Assembly (NCBI RefSeq): GCF_937981295.1
Contig: NZ_CALJPC010000080.1
Location: 21,466 to 85,465 of the forward strand
Source of the DNA: an uncultured Campylobacter sp.
GTDB lineage: Bacteria > Campylobacterota > Campylobacteria > Campylobacterales > Campylobacteraceae
Length of the DNA stretch: 64,000 nt
Direction of reading: 5' to 3'
Below the pieces are notes generated by a model, which ran no database searches, had not been told where the DNA came from, and saw nothing but the letters and a program-made list of their open reading frames with translations. Position numbers and translations under genes: made by a program. Positions 17,894 to 27,088 of the stretch are shown piece after piece (within the stretch, counting starts at the first letter, position 1; each line of letters begins with the position of its first letter).

Positions 17894-17925
17894 TTTCGGG
17901 GTCGCGTAAGCTCGCGGCCCCGAAA
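17894..17925 (+). terminator. Stem-loop between mccA and mccB
   Basis: TTTCGGGGTCGCG pairs with CGCGGCCCCGAAA (one G-U wobble) around the loop TAAGCT, immediately after the mccA stop. No long T run follows. It probably works as a partial terminator or an mRNA stabiliser, giving more mccA than mccBCD transcript. Confidence 0.7.
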
Positions 17926-17941
17926 TTTAAAAGGCAAATGT

Positions 17942-18715
17942 ATGCAAAAAAGACTAAAAATTTTCTTGCCTATCGTTTTGGCAAGCTGCGCGTTGGGCGC
18001 GAATTTAACTACGCAAGAACAAAAAGAATCTTATAGCATCGGAGCTTCTACTGGAAGCTATGTTTCAAACCAGCTGCATTCACAAGCCGCATTAGGCGTC
18101 AAATACGACTTAGATGCGGTGATAGAGGGGTTTTTGGATGCTCTTAAAAAGCAGCAGAAGCTAAAAGATGAGGAAATTATTGCGCTTTTGAATCAAAGAG
18201 CCGATAAGCTAAATAAGATCGTAGAAACAAATTCCAAAGCGGAGCTTGATAAAAATTTAAAAGCAGGCAAGGAATTTATGGCGAAAAATGCCAAAAATCC
18301 GGACGTTAAAACCACAAAATCCGGTCTTCAATATGAAATTCTAAAGCTAGGTATGGGCGAAAAGCCAAAGCCTGAGAGCGTAGTAGTGATGAACTACAAG
18401 GCGTATTTGACGAATGGTAGTGTATTTGACGATACTTTCGCGTCTAAAATTCCGGCGCATCTTTCTATGATAGGCTTAATCGACGGATTGCGCGAGGGGT
18501 TGCTTTTGATGAATACGGGCTCTAAATATAAATTTACAATCCCTAGTAATTTAGCCTACGGCAACGTGGACGTAGATAGAATTCCTGCAGGTTCTGTGGT
18601 GATTTTTGAAGCCGAATTACTAAAAGTTTTAAAGCCCGGTGAGCTTGCCGATGCAGCCAAAAAGCTTAGCGAGAGCGAGGCTAAAAGCTTTCACGACGCG
18701 AATAAAACAAAGTAG
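17942..18715 (+). CDS. mccB: MccB, FKBP-type peptidyl-prolyl isomerase
   Basis: A 257-residue exported isomerase of the FkpA/Mip type. A signal peptide (ending ALGANLTT) is followed by the helical dimerisation domain (about residues 25-110, YSIGASTGSYVSNQL and VIEGFLDAL) and the FKBP domain (about 120-230: SGLQYEILKLG, VVMNYKAYLTNGSVFDDT, LREGLLLMNTGSKYKFTIP, AYGNVDVDRIPAGSVVIFEAEL). It occupies the second position of the cluster as in Wolinella, where MccB is thought to help fold or mature MccA in the periplasm. AAAGG lies about eight bases before the ATG. Confidence 0.92.
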   Translation: MQKRLKIFLPIVLASCALGANLTTQEQKESYSIGASTGSYVSNQLHSQAALGVKYDLDAVIEGFLDALKKQQKLKDEEIIALLNQRADKLNKIVETNSKAELDKNLKAGKEFMAKNAKNPDVKTTKSGLQYEILKLGMGEKPKPESVVVMNYKAYLTNGSVFDDTFASKIPAHLSMIGLIDGLREGLLLMNTGSKYKFTIPSNLAYGNVDVDRIPAGSVVIFEAELLKVLKPGELADAAKKLSESEAKSFHDANKTK

Positions 18716-18743
18716 TTTTGCTTAAATTTAGTCGGAGGAGAAT

Positions 18744-19451
18744 ATGCAAAAGCAAAGAAGAAATTTTATAAAATCCGCCGCACTAGGCTCTTTAGGGCTT
18801 GGCGCAATCGCCTCAAGCTTACTCGCGCAAAACAGCGCGGATAAAAGTGCGCAGGACGCAAATGCGAGCGTTCAAAAGCAAGAGCCGAAAAAGCCACACT
18901 ACGGCATGATATTCGATCAGAACAAATGCGTGGGTTGCACTGATTGCGAGATCGCCTGTAAAAAGGTAAATTTGGTTCCGAAAGGTCAAATGAGGCTTTT
19001 TATCCAGGATAAAACCGATCCGCTAAATTTGAAAGAAAAGCGCTACGTTAGGGTTTCTTGTCAGCAGTGCGAGGACGCGCCGTGCGTGAACGTCTGCCCG
19101 ACGAAAGCCTGCCACAAAGACGAAAAAACTGGCATCACGACGATGAACACCGACGACTGCATCGCCTGTAAATACTGCATCGTCGCCTGTCCTTACGACG
19201 TGCGCTTTATAAATCACGAAACCAAAGCCGCAGAGAGCTGCAATTTCTGCTTGGATACGAATTTAAAGGACGGTCACGAGCCTGCCTGCATCGAGGCGTG
19301 CAGATACGAGGCGATCGTGTTCGGCGATCTAAACGACGAAAACTCGCACATCAGCCAGCTGCTTCGCGTCAAAGACAGCCTACGAATGCATCCTGAGTGC
19401 GGCACGAAGCCGAGCCTTCGCTATATTCCTGCGGTTAAATTGGGGGTGTGA
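18744..19451 (+). CDS. mccC: MccC, periplasmic four-cluster ferredoxin-like protein
   Basis: A 235-residue iron-sulfur subunit. It has a twin-arginine leader (QKQRRNFIKSAALG), so it is exported folded. Four cysteine clusters follow, for four [4Fe-4S]: CVGCTDCEIAC, CQQCEDAPCVNVCP, CIACKYCIVACP and CNFCLD...CIEAC. This is the NrfC/PhsB/PsrB architecture. With MccD it forms a membrane quinol dehydrogenase that feeds electrons to MccA. Start preceded by GGAGGAGAAT; the MccD gene begins one base after its stop codon. Confidence 0.94.
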   Translation: MQKQRRNFIKSAALGSLGLGAIASSLLAQNSADKSAQDANASVQKQEPKKPHYGMIFDQNKCVGCTDCEIACKKVNLVPKGQMRLFIQDKTDPLNLKEKRYVRVSCQQCEDAPCVNVCPTKACHKDEKTGITTMNTDDCIACKYCIVACPYDVRFINHETKAAESCNFCLDTNLKDGHEPACIEACRYEAIVFGDLNDENSHISQLLRVKDSLRMHPECGTKPSLRYIPAVKLGV

Positions 19452-19452
19452 T

Positions 19453-20424
19453 ATGAACGGAGCTATAAATTTCACTGCGACCTTCTCGCACGGCGTAGAG
19501 TGGGGCTGGCCGATAGCGGTTTATCTTTTGCTAGCGGGTATGAGCGGCGGCGCTTTGATAGTCGCGATCCTCGTCAAATTTTACAAAAAACAGACCGAAA
19601 GCACGCCGCTATTTAAAGCTGCGTCGCTGCTATCTTTCGTCACGATTTTACTCGGCATGGTCTGCCTGGTAGCCGACCTTGAGCGACCGCTACTTTTCTG
19701 GAAAATTTTGATTAATTATAACTTCACATCGGTTATGTCCGTGGGCGTGGCGGCCCTTTGCGTCTATATCCCGCTTACCTTCGTAGCTTGCCTTTACGCG
19801 TTTGAAGAGTGCCTTAGAGAGTTTTTGACGCACAATCTTAGCTTTTTAAAAGGGCTTTTCGAGCTTGCGATGAAAATTTTAAACGCGCTTCGCCCGCTGC
19901 TTCTTGCGCTTACGCTAGTTTTTGCGGTCGCGATCTGCGCCTATACGGGCTTTTTGATCTCGGTTTTAGTTAGATTTCCTATCCTTAATACAGCCGTTTT
20001 GCCTGCGCTTTTCGTGGCGTCTGGCTTATCGGCAGGCATCGCAGGCTCAAGCCTGATAGCCGCGCTTTTCTTTAAAGCAGACCCGCACGGTGGCGATCTT
20101 AAAATTTTACACGCCGTCGAGTGGCCGGTTTTAGCGATGGAAATTTTACTAATCGGCATGATTTTCGTTTCGCTCGTCACGGGCAGCGACGTGCAAAAAG
20201 CCGCGAGCGCCGCATTTAACGAGGGATTTTATGCGAAGATGTTTTGGCTAGGCGTCGTGGGCGTAGGCTTTTGCGTACCGCTAGTTTTAAATTTCGCACT
20301 GGGCAAAAAGATCGCTCACTCTGCGTTTGCATTCTACGTTAGCGCGCTTGCCAGCGTCATGGGCGTGCTGCTTCTTAGGATGTTTATTTTGTATGCGGGA
20401 CAAACTTACGATATAATAATGTAA
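19453..20424 (+). CDS. mccD: MccD, NrfD/PsrC-family quinol-oxidising membrane subunit
   Basis: A 323-residue integral membrane protein with about eight to nine helices. The N-terminal region (FSHGVEWGWPIAVYLLLAG, MSGGALIVAIL) is the conserved first helix of NrfD/PsrC proteins. It should oxidise menaquinol and hand electrons to the MccC iron-sulfur protein. It follows mccC almost directly and precedes ccsA1 by 15 bases, the same order as in the described W. succinogenes cluster. Confidence 0.94.
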   Translation: MNGAINFTATFSHGVEWGWPIAVYLLLAGMSGGALIVAILVKFYKKQTESTPLFKAASLLSFVTILLGMVCLVADLERPLLFWKILINYNFTSVMSVGVAALCVYIPLTFVACLYAFEECLREFLTHNLSFLKGLFELAMKILNALRPLLLALTLVFAVAICAYTGFLISVLVRFPILNTAVLPALFVASGLSAGIAGSSLIAALFFKADPHGGDLKILHAVEWPVLAMEILLIGMIFVSLVTGSDVQKAASAAFNEGFYAKMFWLGVVGVGFCVPLVLNFALGKKIAHSAFAFYVSALASVMGVLLLRMFILYAGQTYDIIM

Positions 20425-20439
20425 AACTGCGGAGGGTTA

Positions 20440-23130
20440 ATGAGCGCGCTAAAAATATTAAAATTTTTCATCTCTTATAAGTTCGCGCTCTGCCTCCTCT
20501 TTATCCTAGCCGCAGGTGCCGGCGTCGCAACCTTTTTAGAGAGTATCTACGACACGCAAACTGCTAAAATTTTAGTCTATGAGGCGCGCTGGTATGAGTG
20601 CGTCATGGGCGCTGCGACGCTTAGCCTGCTCGGCATTATAATTAAAACCAAAATGTGGCGCCGCTTCGGCTCCTTCGTTCTGCACGCGGCATTTATCGTC
20701 ATCTTTATCGGCGCGGCGCTAACGCGCTATTTCGGCACCGAAGGCGTGCTGCACGTAAGAGCGGGCGAGAGCGAAAGCGAGATGGTAAGCGTCAAACCAT
20801 ACTTGCAAATCCGCACGCAAGACGCGCTGTTTGAGCATCCGCTAAATTTAAGCCAGATCGGCGATAACGATTTTAGCTTCACGCAAAGTATAAATTCCAA
20901 AAGCTTCACCGTCAAATTTGGCTCCTACAAACCCGCGCCCAAAGGCGAGCAGGGCACGCTTGCGGTGAAAGCGGGCTTTGAGGGCGGAAGCGAGCAAGAA
21001 GCGCAGCTGCGCGGCGGCGCTGGCTGGCTGGGTGAGCCCAAAATTTTAAATTTTGACGGCGAGGAGATAATGCTAAGCTGGGGCTCGAAGCTCATAGAGC
21101 TTCCGTTTGCGGTAAAGCTTTTGAAATTTAAACTCGAGCGCTACCCAGGCTCGCAAAGCCCGTCATCCTACGCCAGCGACGTTGAAATTTTAAAAGAGGG
21201 CAAGAGCGCGGGGGAGTATGAAATTTATATGAACCATCCGCTAAACTTTGGCGGCTTTAAGCTCTTTCAATCCTCCTACGACACCGACGAGCTGGGTACG
21301 GTGCTGGAGCTTAACCGCGATCCGGGTAAAATCCCCACTTACTTCGGTTATTTCTTGCTTTGCGTCGGATTTATCGGCAATCTTTTTACCGCGGGCAGTA
21401 GGTTTAAAAAGCTCGCTAAATTTATTAAAAACAACGCACCCGCCGCGCTGCTTCTAATCGCGCCGCTTTTTTTCAGCATTGAGCTTCACGCCGCGGATGA
21501 GAACTATCTAGCAAACCTTAAAGCCAACTCGCGCGTTCACGCAAACGGCGCGTTTGCGGAGCTTTTGGTGCAAGATTATATGGGCAGGATCAAGCCGCTT
21601 AGCACCGAAGCAAGCGAGATCGTAAATAAAATTTCAGGCACGGACTCGCTCTACGGCTTAAGCGCCGAGCAGATGATCTTGGGCATGAGCCTAAACCCCG
21701 CGTTCTGGCGCGATCAAAAGATCATCAAGATCAAAAACGACGAGATCAAAAAGATGCTGGGCTTAGCGCCGCAGGAGCGATATGCGAGCTTTAATTCGGT
21801 CTTTGATGAAAACGGCAACTACAAGCTCGCCCACGCCCTGGACGAGGCGAATGAAAAAAGCGCCTCGCGCCGCAGCGTGCTCGATAACGAGCTGATTAAA
21901 TTCGACGAGCGGCTAAATATCGCGTATCTGACCTTTAGAGGGGTGTTTTTTAAATTTATTCCCGTGCCGAACGATCCGCAAAACACCTGGCTCTCGCCGA
22001 ACGACGCCTTCGCGGATTATAGTATCGCTCCGCAGATCAAAGGCGTGCTAAACGACTATCTAAACGGCTTGCAGGATGGAATTTCGGATAATGATTGGGA
22101 TAAAGCGGATGCAGCACTTGCAGAGCTGAAAAACTACCAAAGGGCTACCTCGGCAGCTATACTTCCGAGTGAAAACCGCGTCAAAGCCGAGGTGTTTTAC
22201 AACAAAGCTTCGGTTTTTAAAAAGCTCGTTTATTGCTATATGATCCTAGGCGGCATAGCTCTAATATTGGCGCTTTTAGGCGCACTTTGCGGTAAGCGCT
22301 TCATGCTCGCGCAAAAAATTTTATTTGCGGCCTTTGCTACAAGCTTTGCGGCACATACCCTCGCGCTCGCGCTGCGTTGGTATGTGGCGGCTCACGCGCC
22401 GTGGAGCGATAGCTATGAGTCGATGATCTACATCGGCTGGTCGGCGGCGCTTGCGGGGATCATATTTTTTAGAAAGTCCCTACTTACGCTAAGCGCGAGC
22501 TGCTTGCTGGCCAGCATCGTGATGCTGGTAGCGCATATGAGCTTCGTAAACCCGCAGATTACCAACCTCGTGCCGGTGTTAAAGTCGTATTGGCTTAGCA
22601 TCCACGTCTCGGTTATCACGGCTAGCTATGGATTTTTAGGGCTTAGCTGCTTGCTTGGGCTTTTGGCTCTTGTTTTGATGGCGCTTAAAAACGGCGCCAA
22701 TCGCGAGCGGCTCAACGCGCAGATCAGATATATAACGGCGATCAACGAGATTAGCCTCATCGTGGGGCTTTCGATGCTGACGCTCGGAAATTTCTTCGGC
22801 GGCGTGTGGGCGAATGAGAGTTGGGGGCGATACTGGGGCTGGGATAGCAAAGAGACCTGGTCGTATGTCTCGATCATCGTCTATGCGATCGTGCTGCATC
22901 TAAAGCTGATCCCGAAGCTCGGCTCGATCTATGTTTATTGCGTGAGCTCGACGCTCGCGTATAGCTCGATTATAATGACCTATTTCGGCGTAAATTTCTA
23001 CCTCACCGGCATGCACTCTTACGCCGCGGGCGATGCGCCGCAGATACCCGCGCCGTTTTATTGTATAATAGCGGCGATCTTTTTAATAATCGCTCTTGCC
23101 TTCAGAGGCAGGGACGTAAAAACGATATAA
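20440..23130 (+). CDS. ccsA1: CcsA1, fused ResB-ResC cytochrome c haem lyase for the CX15CH site
   Basis: An 896-residue fusion protein of the system II cytochrome c maturation type. The N-terminal ResB half (helices near residues 10, 50 and 80, then a large periplasmic domain to about residue 290) is followed by the ResC/CcsA half with at least eight helices. The C-terminal part has the haem-handling tryptophan-rich motif NESWGRYWGWDSKETWSYV. Epsilonproteobacteria have several such lyases; the one encoded in mcc clusters is CcsA1, reported to attach haem to the unusual CX15CH site of MccA. Position directly after mccD supports that assignment. SD-like GGAGGG lies upstream of the ATG. Confidence 0.93.
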   Translation: MSALKILKFFISYKFALCLLFILAAGAGVATFLESIYDTQTAKILVYEARWYECVMGAATLSLLGIIIKTKMWRRFGSFVLHAAFIVIFIGAALTRYFGTEGVLHVRAGESESEMVSVKPYLQIRTQDALFEHPLNLSQIGDNDFSFTQSINSKSFTVKFGSYKPAPKGEQGTLAVKAGFEGGSEQEAQLRGGAGWLGEPKILNFDGEEIMLSWGSKLIELPFAVKLLKFKLERYPGSQSPSSYASDVEILKEGKSAGEYEIYMNHPLNFGGFKLFQSSYDTDELGTVLELNRDPGKIPTYFGYFLLCVGFIGNLFTAGSRFKKLAKFIKNNAPAALLLIAPLFFSIELHAADENYLANLKANSRVHANGAFAELLVQDYMGRIKPLSTEASEIVNKISGTDSLYGLSAEQMILGMSLNPAFWRDQKIIKIKNDEIKKMLGLAPQERYASFNSVFDENGNYKLAHALDEANEKSASRRSVLDNELIKFDERLNIAYLTFRGVFFKFIPVPNDPQNTWLSPNDAFADYSIAPQIKGVLNDYLNGLQDGISDNDWDKADAALAELKNYQRATSAAILPSENRVKAEVFYNKASVFKKLVYCYMILGGIALILALLGALCGKRFMLAQKILFAAFATSFAAHTLALALRWYVAAHAPWSDSYESMIYIGWSAALAGIIFFRKSLLTLSASCLLASIVMLVAHMSFVNPQITNLVPVLKSYWLSIHVSVITASYGFLGLSCLLGLLALVLMALKNGANRERLNAQIRYITAINEISLIVGLSMLTLGNFFGGVWANESWGRYWGWDSKETWSYVSIIVYAIVLHLKLIPKLGSIYVYCVSSTLAYSSIIMTYFGVNFYLTGMHSYAAGDAPQIPAPFYCIIAAIFLIIALAFRGRDVKTI

Positions 23131-23140
23131 AGGAGTAAAT

Positions 23141-23974
23141 TTGAAAAAATTTCTAATAGCGCTGATTTTGGCCGCCGCAGCAAACGCGGGCTTTATCAGC
23201 GAGGGCATTCAAGCTCAGCAAAGCGGCGATCATAAAAAACTCGCAGAAATTTACGAGCGAGCGTGCGGTTTGGAAAATAAAGCTTCGGGCTGCTATAATC
23301 TAGCCGTTTTGTATTTTGAGGGTACCGGCAACGTAGAGAAAAATTTCGAAAAAGCGATCAGCCTCTACGAGAAGGCGTGCAGCGCTAAATTTGCGCTTGC
23401 GTGCAACAATCTAGGCTATATCTACGAAAGCGGCAACGGCGCGGATCAAAATTTCACCAAAGCCGCGGCTTATTACGAAAAAGCCTGCAAAGATAACGAG
23501 GGCTGCACATCGCTCGGGCTTTTATACGCAAACGGCGCCGGGCTCGCGAAAGACGTAGCCAAGGCCGCTAGCCTTTATGAAAAGGCCTGCACCTACGGCG
23601 ATATGATGGGCTGCAACAACCTGGGCTATCTGTATCTGAAGGGCGAAGGCGTGCAGCAAAGCTTCGCAAAGGCTAAAATTTTTTACGAAAAGGCTTGCGG
23701 CGGTGACATCGGCATCGGCTGCAACAACCTAGGCTATCTATACGCCTTCGGGCAGGGGGTAGGTCAGGATTATAAGCAGGCAAAGCAGCAGTATGAAAAG
23801 GCGTGCAACCTCGGCCACTTCGACGGCTGCAATAATCTAGCCATAATGTATGCAGAAGGAAAAGGAGTGAAGTCCGATAACGCTAAAGCAAAAGAGCTTT
23901 TCAAAAAAAGCTGCGACGGCGGCATCAAGATGGGATGCGAGAATTTGGAATTTTTAAACTCGATTAGTAAGTAA
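23141..23974 (+). CDS. Secreted Sel1-repeat protein (HcpA-like, disulfide-rich)
   Basis: A 277-residue exported protein with a signal peptide ending near AAANAGF and about seven Sel1-like helical repeats of roughly 36 residues. Each repeat contains a Cys pair spaced like ACSAKFALACNNLGYIYESG, the arrangement of the Helicobacter cysteine-rich proteins (Hcp), in which each pair forms a disulfide. The start is TTG with AAGGAG six bases upstream. It lies 10 bases after ccsA1 and 31 bases before the double NosL gene, so it appears to be part of the mcc operon. A scaffold or chaperone role in the periplasm is inferred; beta-lactamase activity, sometimes annotated for this family, is not supported here. 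Confidence 0.85.
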   Translation: MKKFLIALILAAAANAGFISEGIQAQQSGDHKKLAEIYERACGLENKASGCYNLAVLYFEGTGNVEKNFEKAISLYEKACSAKFALACNNLGYIYESGNGADQNFTKAAAYYEKACKDNEGCTSLGLLYANGAGLAKDVAKAASLYEKACTYGDMMGCNNLGYLYLKGEGVQQSFAKAKIFYEKACGGDIGIGCNNLGYLYAFGQGVGQDYKQAKQQYEKACNLGHFDGCNNLAIMYAEGKGVKSDNAKAKELFKKSCDGGIKMGCENLEFLNSISK

Positions 23975-24005
23975 ATTTAAAACATCAAATTTTTAAGGAG
24001 ATAGT

Positions 24006-25130
24006 ATGATTTTACGTTCTATTTTGGCTTCGGCTTTACTGGCGGCAGCGGTTTGCGGCGCTTCGATGAATGAGCAAAAAGACAAACAAATGCCGATGTT
24101 TCAAAGCGTGGATCCTAGCAAGGCTACGCTCGTAGGAAGCGGCGAGGGCAAAGAATACTGCGCCGTTTGCGGAATGAATTTGGTTAAATTCTATAAAACC
24201 AACCACGTTTGGAACGGCAAGCAAGTAGCTTCTCTGCACTGCTTGTACGAGCTAACGGAGGGGAAAATTCCAAGCGATGCGCAGGTCGTCGATACGAAAA
24301 ATCTAAATTTGATCAACGTAAATAAAGCCTTTTACGTCGTGGGCAGCAAGGTCAAAGGCACGATGACGCGTAATAGCAAATACGCCTTTTCAACCGAAGC
24401 CGACGCGAAAGAATTCCAAGCCGAAAACGGCGGCGAGATAATGAATTTCGCCAAAGCCTACGAGATTGCGGGACAGGATTTTGAGGGCGATAACAAGATG
24501 ATTAAAGCCAAGCGCGAGGGCGGCGTTTACGCGCACGGTAAAGAATTTTACGAAACAAACTGCGCTAAAACCGAAGCGAAAAGCTTCAAAGCCATATCCG
24601 AGCTCAAAGCTCATCTCAAAAAGACTTGCGATGCAAAGGGCGCTAGCAAGGCTCCTGAATACGACAAGCACCTACAAGCCGCAGCGCTGTATCTATGGGA
24701 CGCGCCGGCAAATTTAGGCAGCAGCGACAAAAACGCAAAAGTGAAAAAACCTGAAAAGATCGTCGTGCCTGAGGGCGCTAAATGCCCGGTCTGCGGCATG
24801 CTAGTGGGCAAAAACCCTAACTGGGCGGCGATGATAGAGGTTCAAGGCGGCGAGAACTTGTATTTTGACGGCGTGAAAGATATGATGAAATACTACTTCC
24901 AAAAGGGCAAGGGCTTTGATAAAATTTTCGTAACCGACTACTACAAACTACATAAGATCGATGCTAAAAGCGCCTTTTTTGTGCTCGGCTCCAACGTCTT
25001 AGGGCCGATGGGCGACGAGCTCATTCCATTTGAGAGCGAGAGCGCGGCTAAGACCTTCGCTAAAGATCACGGCGGTAAGAACGTACTTAAATTTGATGAA
25101 ATTCAAGAGAGCGTAATAGAAGGGCTATGA
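24006..25130 (+). CDS. Tandem NosL-domain protein, probable copper chaperone for MccA
   Basis: A 374-residue exported protein with two NosL-type domains. Domain one (about residues 40-150) has YCAVCGMNLV and YVVGSKVKGTM; domain two (about 255-374) has CPVCGMLVGKN and FFVLGSNVLGPMGDELIPFE. CXXCGM is the Cu(I)-binding signature of NosL. The segment between them (about 160-240) has HGKEFYETNC and LKKTCDAKG, reminiscent of a cytochrome c-like helix bundle without haem motif. NosL delivers copper to NosZ, and here the copper enzyme upstream is MccA, so this is the likely MccL-type copper chaperone (name not certain). SD AAGGAGATA precedes the ATG; it overlaps the next gene by four bases. Confidence 0.85.
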   Translation: MILRSILASALLAAAVCGASMNEQKDKQMPMFQSVDPSKATLVGSGEGKEYCAVCGMNLVKFYKTNHVWNGKQVASLHCLYELTEGKIPSDAQVVDTKNLNLINVNKAFYVVGSKVKGTMTRNSKYAFSTEADAKEFQAENGGEIMNFAKAYEIAGQDFEGDNKMIKAKREGGVYAHGKEFYETNCAKTEAKSFKAISELKAHLKKTCDAKGASKAPEYDKHLQAAALYLWDAPANLGSSDKNAKVKKPEKIVVPEGAKCPVCGMLVGKNPNWAAMIEVQGGENLYFDGVKDMMKYYFQKGKGFDKIFVTDYYKLHKIDAKSAFFVLGSNVLGPMGDELIPFESESAAKTFAKDHGGKNVLKFDEIQESVIEGL

Positions 25131-25315
25131 GGCTCATTTGCGCTTTAATGATCTTTTTTGCCGCCCTTTACGCGCTCATTGCGGTGCATTATGTAAGCTT
25201 TGATCGCGCAAAGGGCGAGCAGTGCCTGCAAAAGCTAGCGCGCGAGATAAAGGACGTGCGGCTCTCAAGCAGCTTTAAGAGCAAAGCCTACGCGGAGTTC
25301 GTCTATGATAAATAA
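25127..25315 (+). CDS. Small single-helix membrane protein (62 aa)
   Basis: One N-terminal hydrophobic segment (LICALMIFFAALYALIAVHYV) followed by a basic, soluble tail of about 35 residues. It overlaps the preceding gene by four bases (ATGA) and the following permease gene by 11 bases, so translation is coupled. Its place suggests an accessory subunit of the ABC system that follows. No family recognised. Confidence 0.7.
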   Translation: MRLICALMIFFAALYALIAVHYVSFDRAKGEQCLQKLAREIKDVRLSSSFKSKAYAEFVYDK

Positions 25316-26414
25316 AAATTTTATCGACTACTCCGTAACTCTGCTGCGAAAAGACAGAGCCGATCACGCTTTTAGCTTCGCAATCTTTGCATTTATCGTT
25401 TTTATTTTAAGCTCGGTGCTTTTTATCTCGGGCTCCATTCAAAACGATCTTGAGAAGGTCATCAAGCTCAGACCCGACATCGTCGTAGAGGCTCTGCGCG
25501 CGGGCAAACGCGATCTGATGCACGACGGCTATATCTACGATATCGCCAAAATCGCGGGCGTCAGCGAAGTGCAGGGCGCCGTGGACGGGATGTATTACTT
25601 CGCTCAAAAGCGCGTTTGGTTTCATATCGTAGGCGACGAAAGCCTGAGCGAAAACGAAATGATCGTAGGCGAGGGGGTAAAGGCGGCGATGGGCGAGTGG
25701 TACTACGAGGATGAGTTTCACTTCTTAACCGAACAGCGCCTAATCGCGATTAAGATCAATAAAATTTCGCCGCACGAAAGCAGCATCGTCTCAAACGACG
25801 TGATCTATCTCAACCCCGATACCGCGCGCGAGGTGCTAAGCCTGAAGGAGGGCGAATACACCAAGCTCTACGTAAGCGTGCCCAACCCCAACGAAGTAAG
25901 CGAAGTGGCGCTTAAGATCGTAAATTTATACCCCAACACGGAAGCCCTTAGCGCGGAGGACGCGGTAGCCGAAGTGAGGCATCTGTATTATTACAAGGGT
26001 GGAATTTTTATGGTGCTTTACGCCGTGGCGATGATCTCATTTTTCATCTTGCTGAAAAATCAAATTTCGCTCGCATACGGCGAGAAGAAAAAGGAGATCG
26101 CGATCTTGCGCAGCATCGGCTTTTGTATAAAGGACATCATCGCGATGAAATTTATCCAAAATTTCATCGTCTCGCTAAGCGCTTATCTACTCGGCGTCGC
26201 GGCTGCGTATGCTTATGTTTTTATCCTGGATGCGCCGCTTCTGCGCGATATATTTTTAGGCGGCGAGCTGCGAAATTTCATCACTTTCACGCCTGCGATA
26301 AATTTCAATATGCTCTTTTTGATCTTCGTCTTTAGTGTGATCCCGTTTTTGGCGTTCGTCATCATCCCATCCTGGCGCATCGCTATAGGCGATATGAGCG
26401 AGGCGGTCAAATGA
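25305..26414 (+). CDS. FtsX/MacB-type ABC transporter permease
   Basis: A 369-residue permease: an N-terminal helix (about residues 25-50), a periplasmic domain of roughly 180 residues, then three C-terminal helices with the FtsX-like core (KKKEIAILRSIGFCIKDI, the coupling-helix motif that contacts the ATPase). This is the LolC/MacB topology, used for mechanotransmission or lipoprotein handling rather than classical transport. It overlaps the ATPase gene by four bases. In this operon it lies between two NosL-type proteins, paralleling nosF-nosY with NosL in the nos cluster, which suggests a role in metal loading of MccA. This role is inferred. Confidence 0.85.
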   Translation: MINKNFIDYSVTLLRKDRADHAFSFAIFAFIVFILSSVLFISGSIQNDLEKVIKLRPDIVVEALRAGKRDLMHDGYIYDIAKIAGVSEVQGAVDGMYYFAQKRVWFHIVGDESLSENEMIVGEGVKAAMGEWYYEDEFHFLTEQRLIAIKINKISPHESSIVSNDVIYLNPDTAREVLSLKEGEYTKLYVSVPNPNEVSEVALKIVNLYPNTEALSAEDAVAEVRHLYYYKGGIFMVLYAVAMISFFILLKNQISLAYGEKKKEIAILRSIGFCIKDIIAMKFIQNFIVSLSAYLLGVAAAYAYVFILDAPLLRDIFLGGELRNFITFTPAINFNMLFLIFVFSVIPFLAFVIIPSWRIAIGDMSEAVK

Positions 26415-27088
26415 GCAAGATAGAGATTAAGCAGCTTTTTAAAATTTACAACGAGGGCAGGGCGAATGAGTTTCGCGCTTTGAAAAATATAAGCCTAAGC
26501 GTCGAAGAAGGGCAGATCGTAATCTTAAAAGGCGTTAGCGGCAGCGGCAAAAGCACGCTTCTATCCATCATAGGCGCGCTTGCTAAGCCTAGCAGCGGCG
26601 AGGTTTTGGTGGACGGCGCAAACGTCTCCAAGCTCGCCGATATCGAAAGCTCCGCGTATCGCCATAAAAAAATCGGCTTTATCTTTCAGTCATTCAACCT
26701 GCTTGAGGCGCTTAGCGTCTATAAAAACGTCCTTGCGCCGCTTAGCCTTGAGCGGCTGAGCAGAGATGAGCTTAGCGCGCGCATAGACGAAGCGATGCAG
26801 ATTGCTAATATCGCGCATAAAAAAGATCAGATCGTCTCCAGCCTTAGCGGCGGCGAGAAGCAGCGCTGCGCTATCGCAAGGGCGCTCGTGATGGGGCCAC
26901 AGATCATCTTAGCCGACGAGCCGACGGCAAATTTAGACAAACAAAACTCGCTCGGTTTTATCGAGATGCTTTCAAAGCTCAAAGAGCTTAAAAAGACCGT
27001 TTTGATCGCGACGCACGACATACTCTTCGACGAGCTAAGCTTCGTGGATCGATATGTGTTTTTAAAAGATGGAGAAATTTCAGCATGA
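26411..27088 (+). CDS. LolD/MacB-type ABC transporter ATPase
   Basis: A 225-residue nucleotide-binding protein with Walker A GVSGSGKST, Q-loop IFQSFNLLEALSVYKNV, signature LSGGEKQR, Walker B IILADEPTANLD and switch histidine in IATHD. The sequence belongs to the LolD/MacB/FtsE branch, matching the FtsX-type permease with which it overlaps by four bases. Part of the distal mcc operon. Confidence 0.92.
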   Translation: MSKIEIKQLFKIYNEGRANEFRALKNISLSVEEGQIVILKGVSGSGKSTLLSIIGALAKPSSGEVLVDGANVSKLADIESSAYRHKKIGFIFQSFNLLEALSVYKNVLAPLSLERLSRDELSARIDEAMQIANIAHKKDQIVSSLSGGEKQRCAIARALVMGPQIILADEPTANLDKQNSLGFIEMLSKLKELKKTVLIATHDILFDELSFVDRYVFLKDGEISA

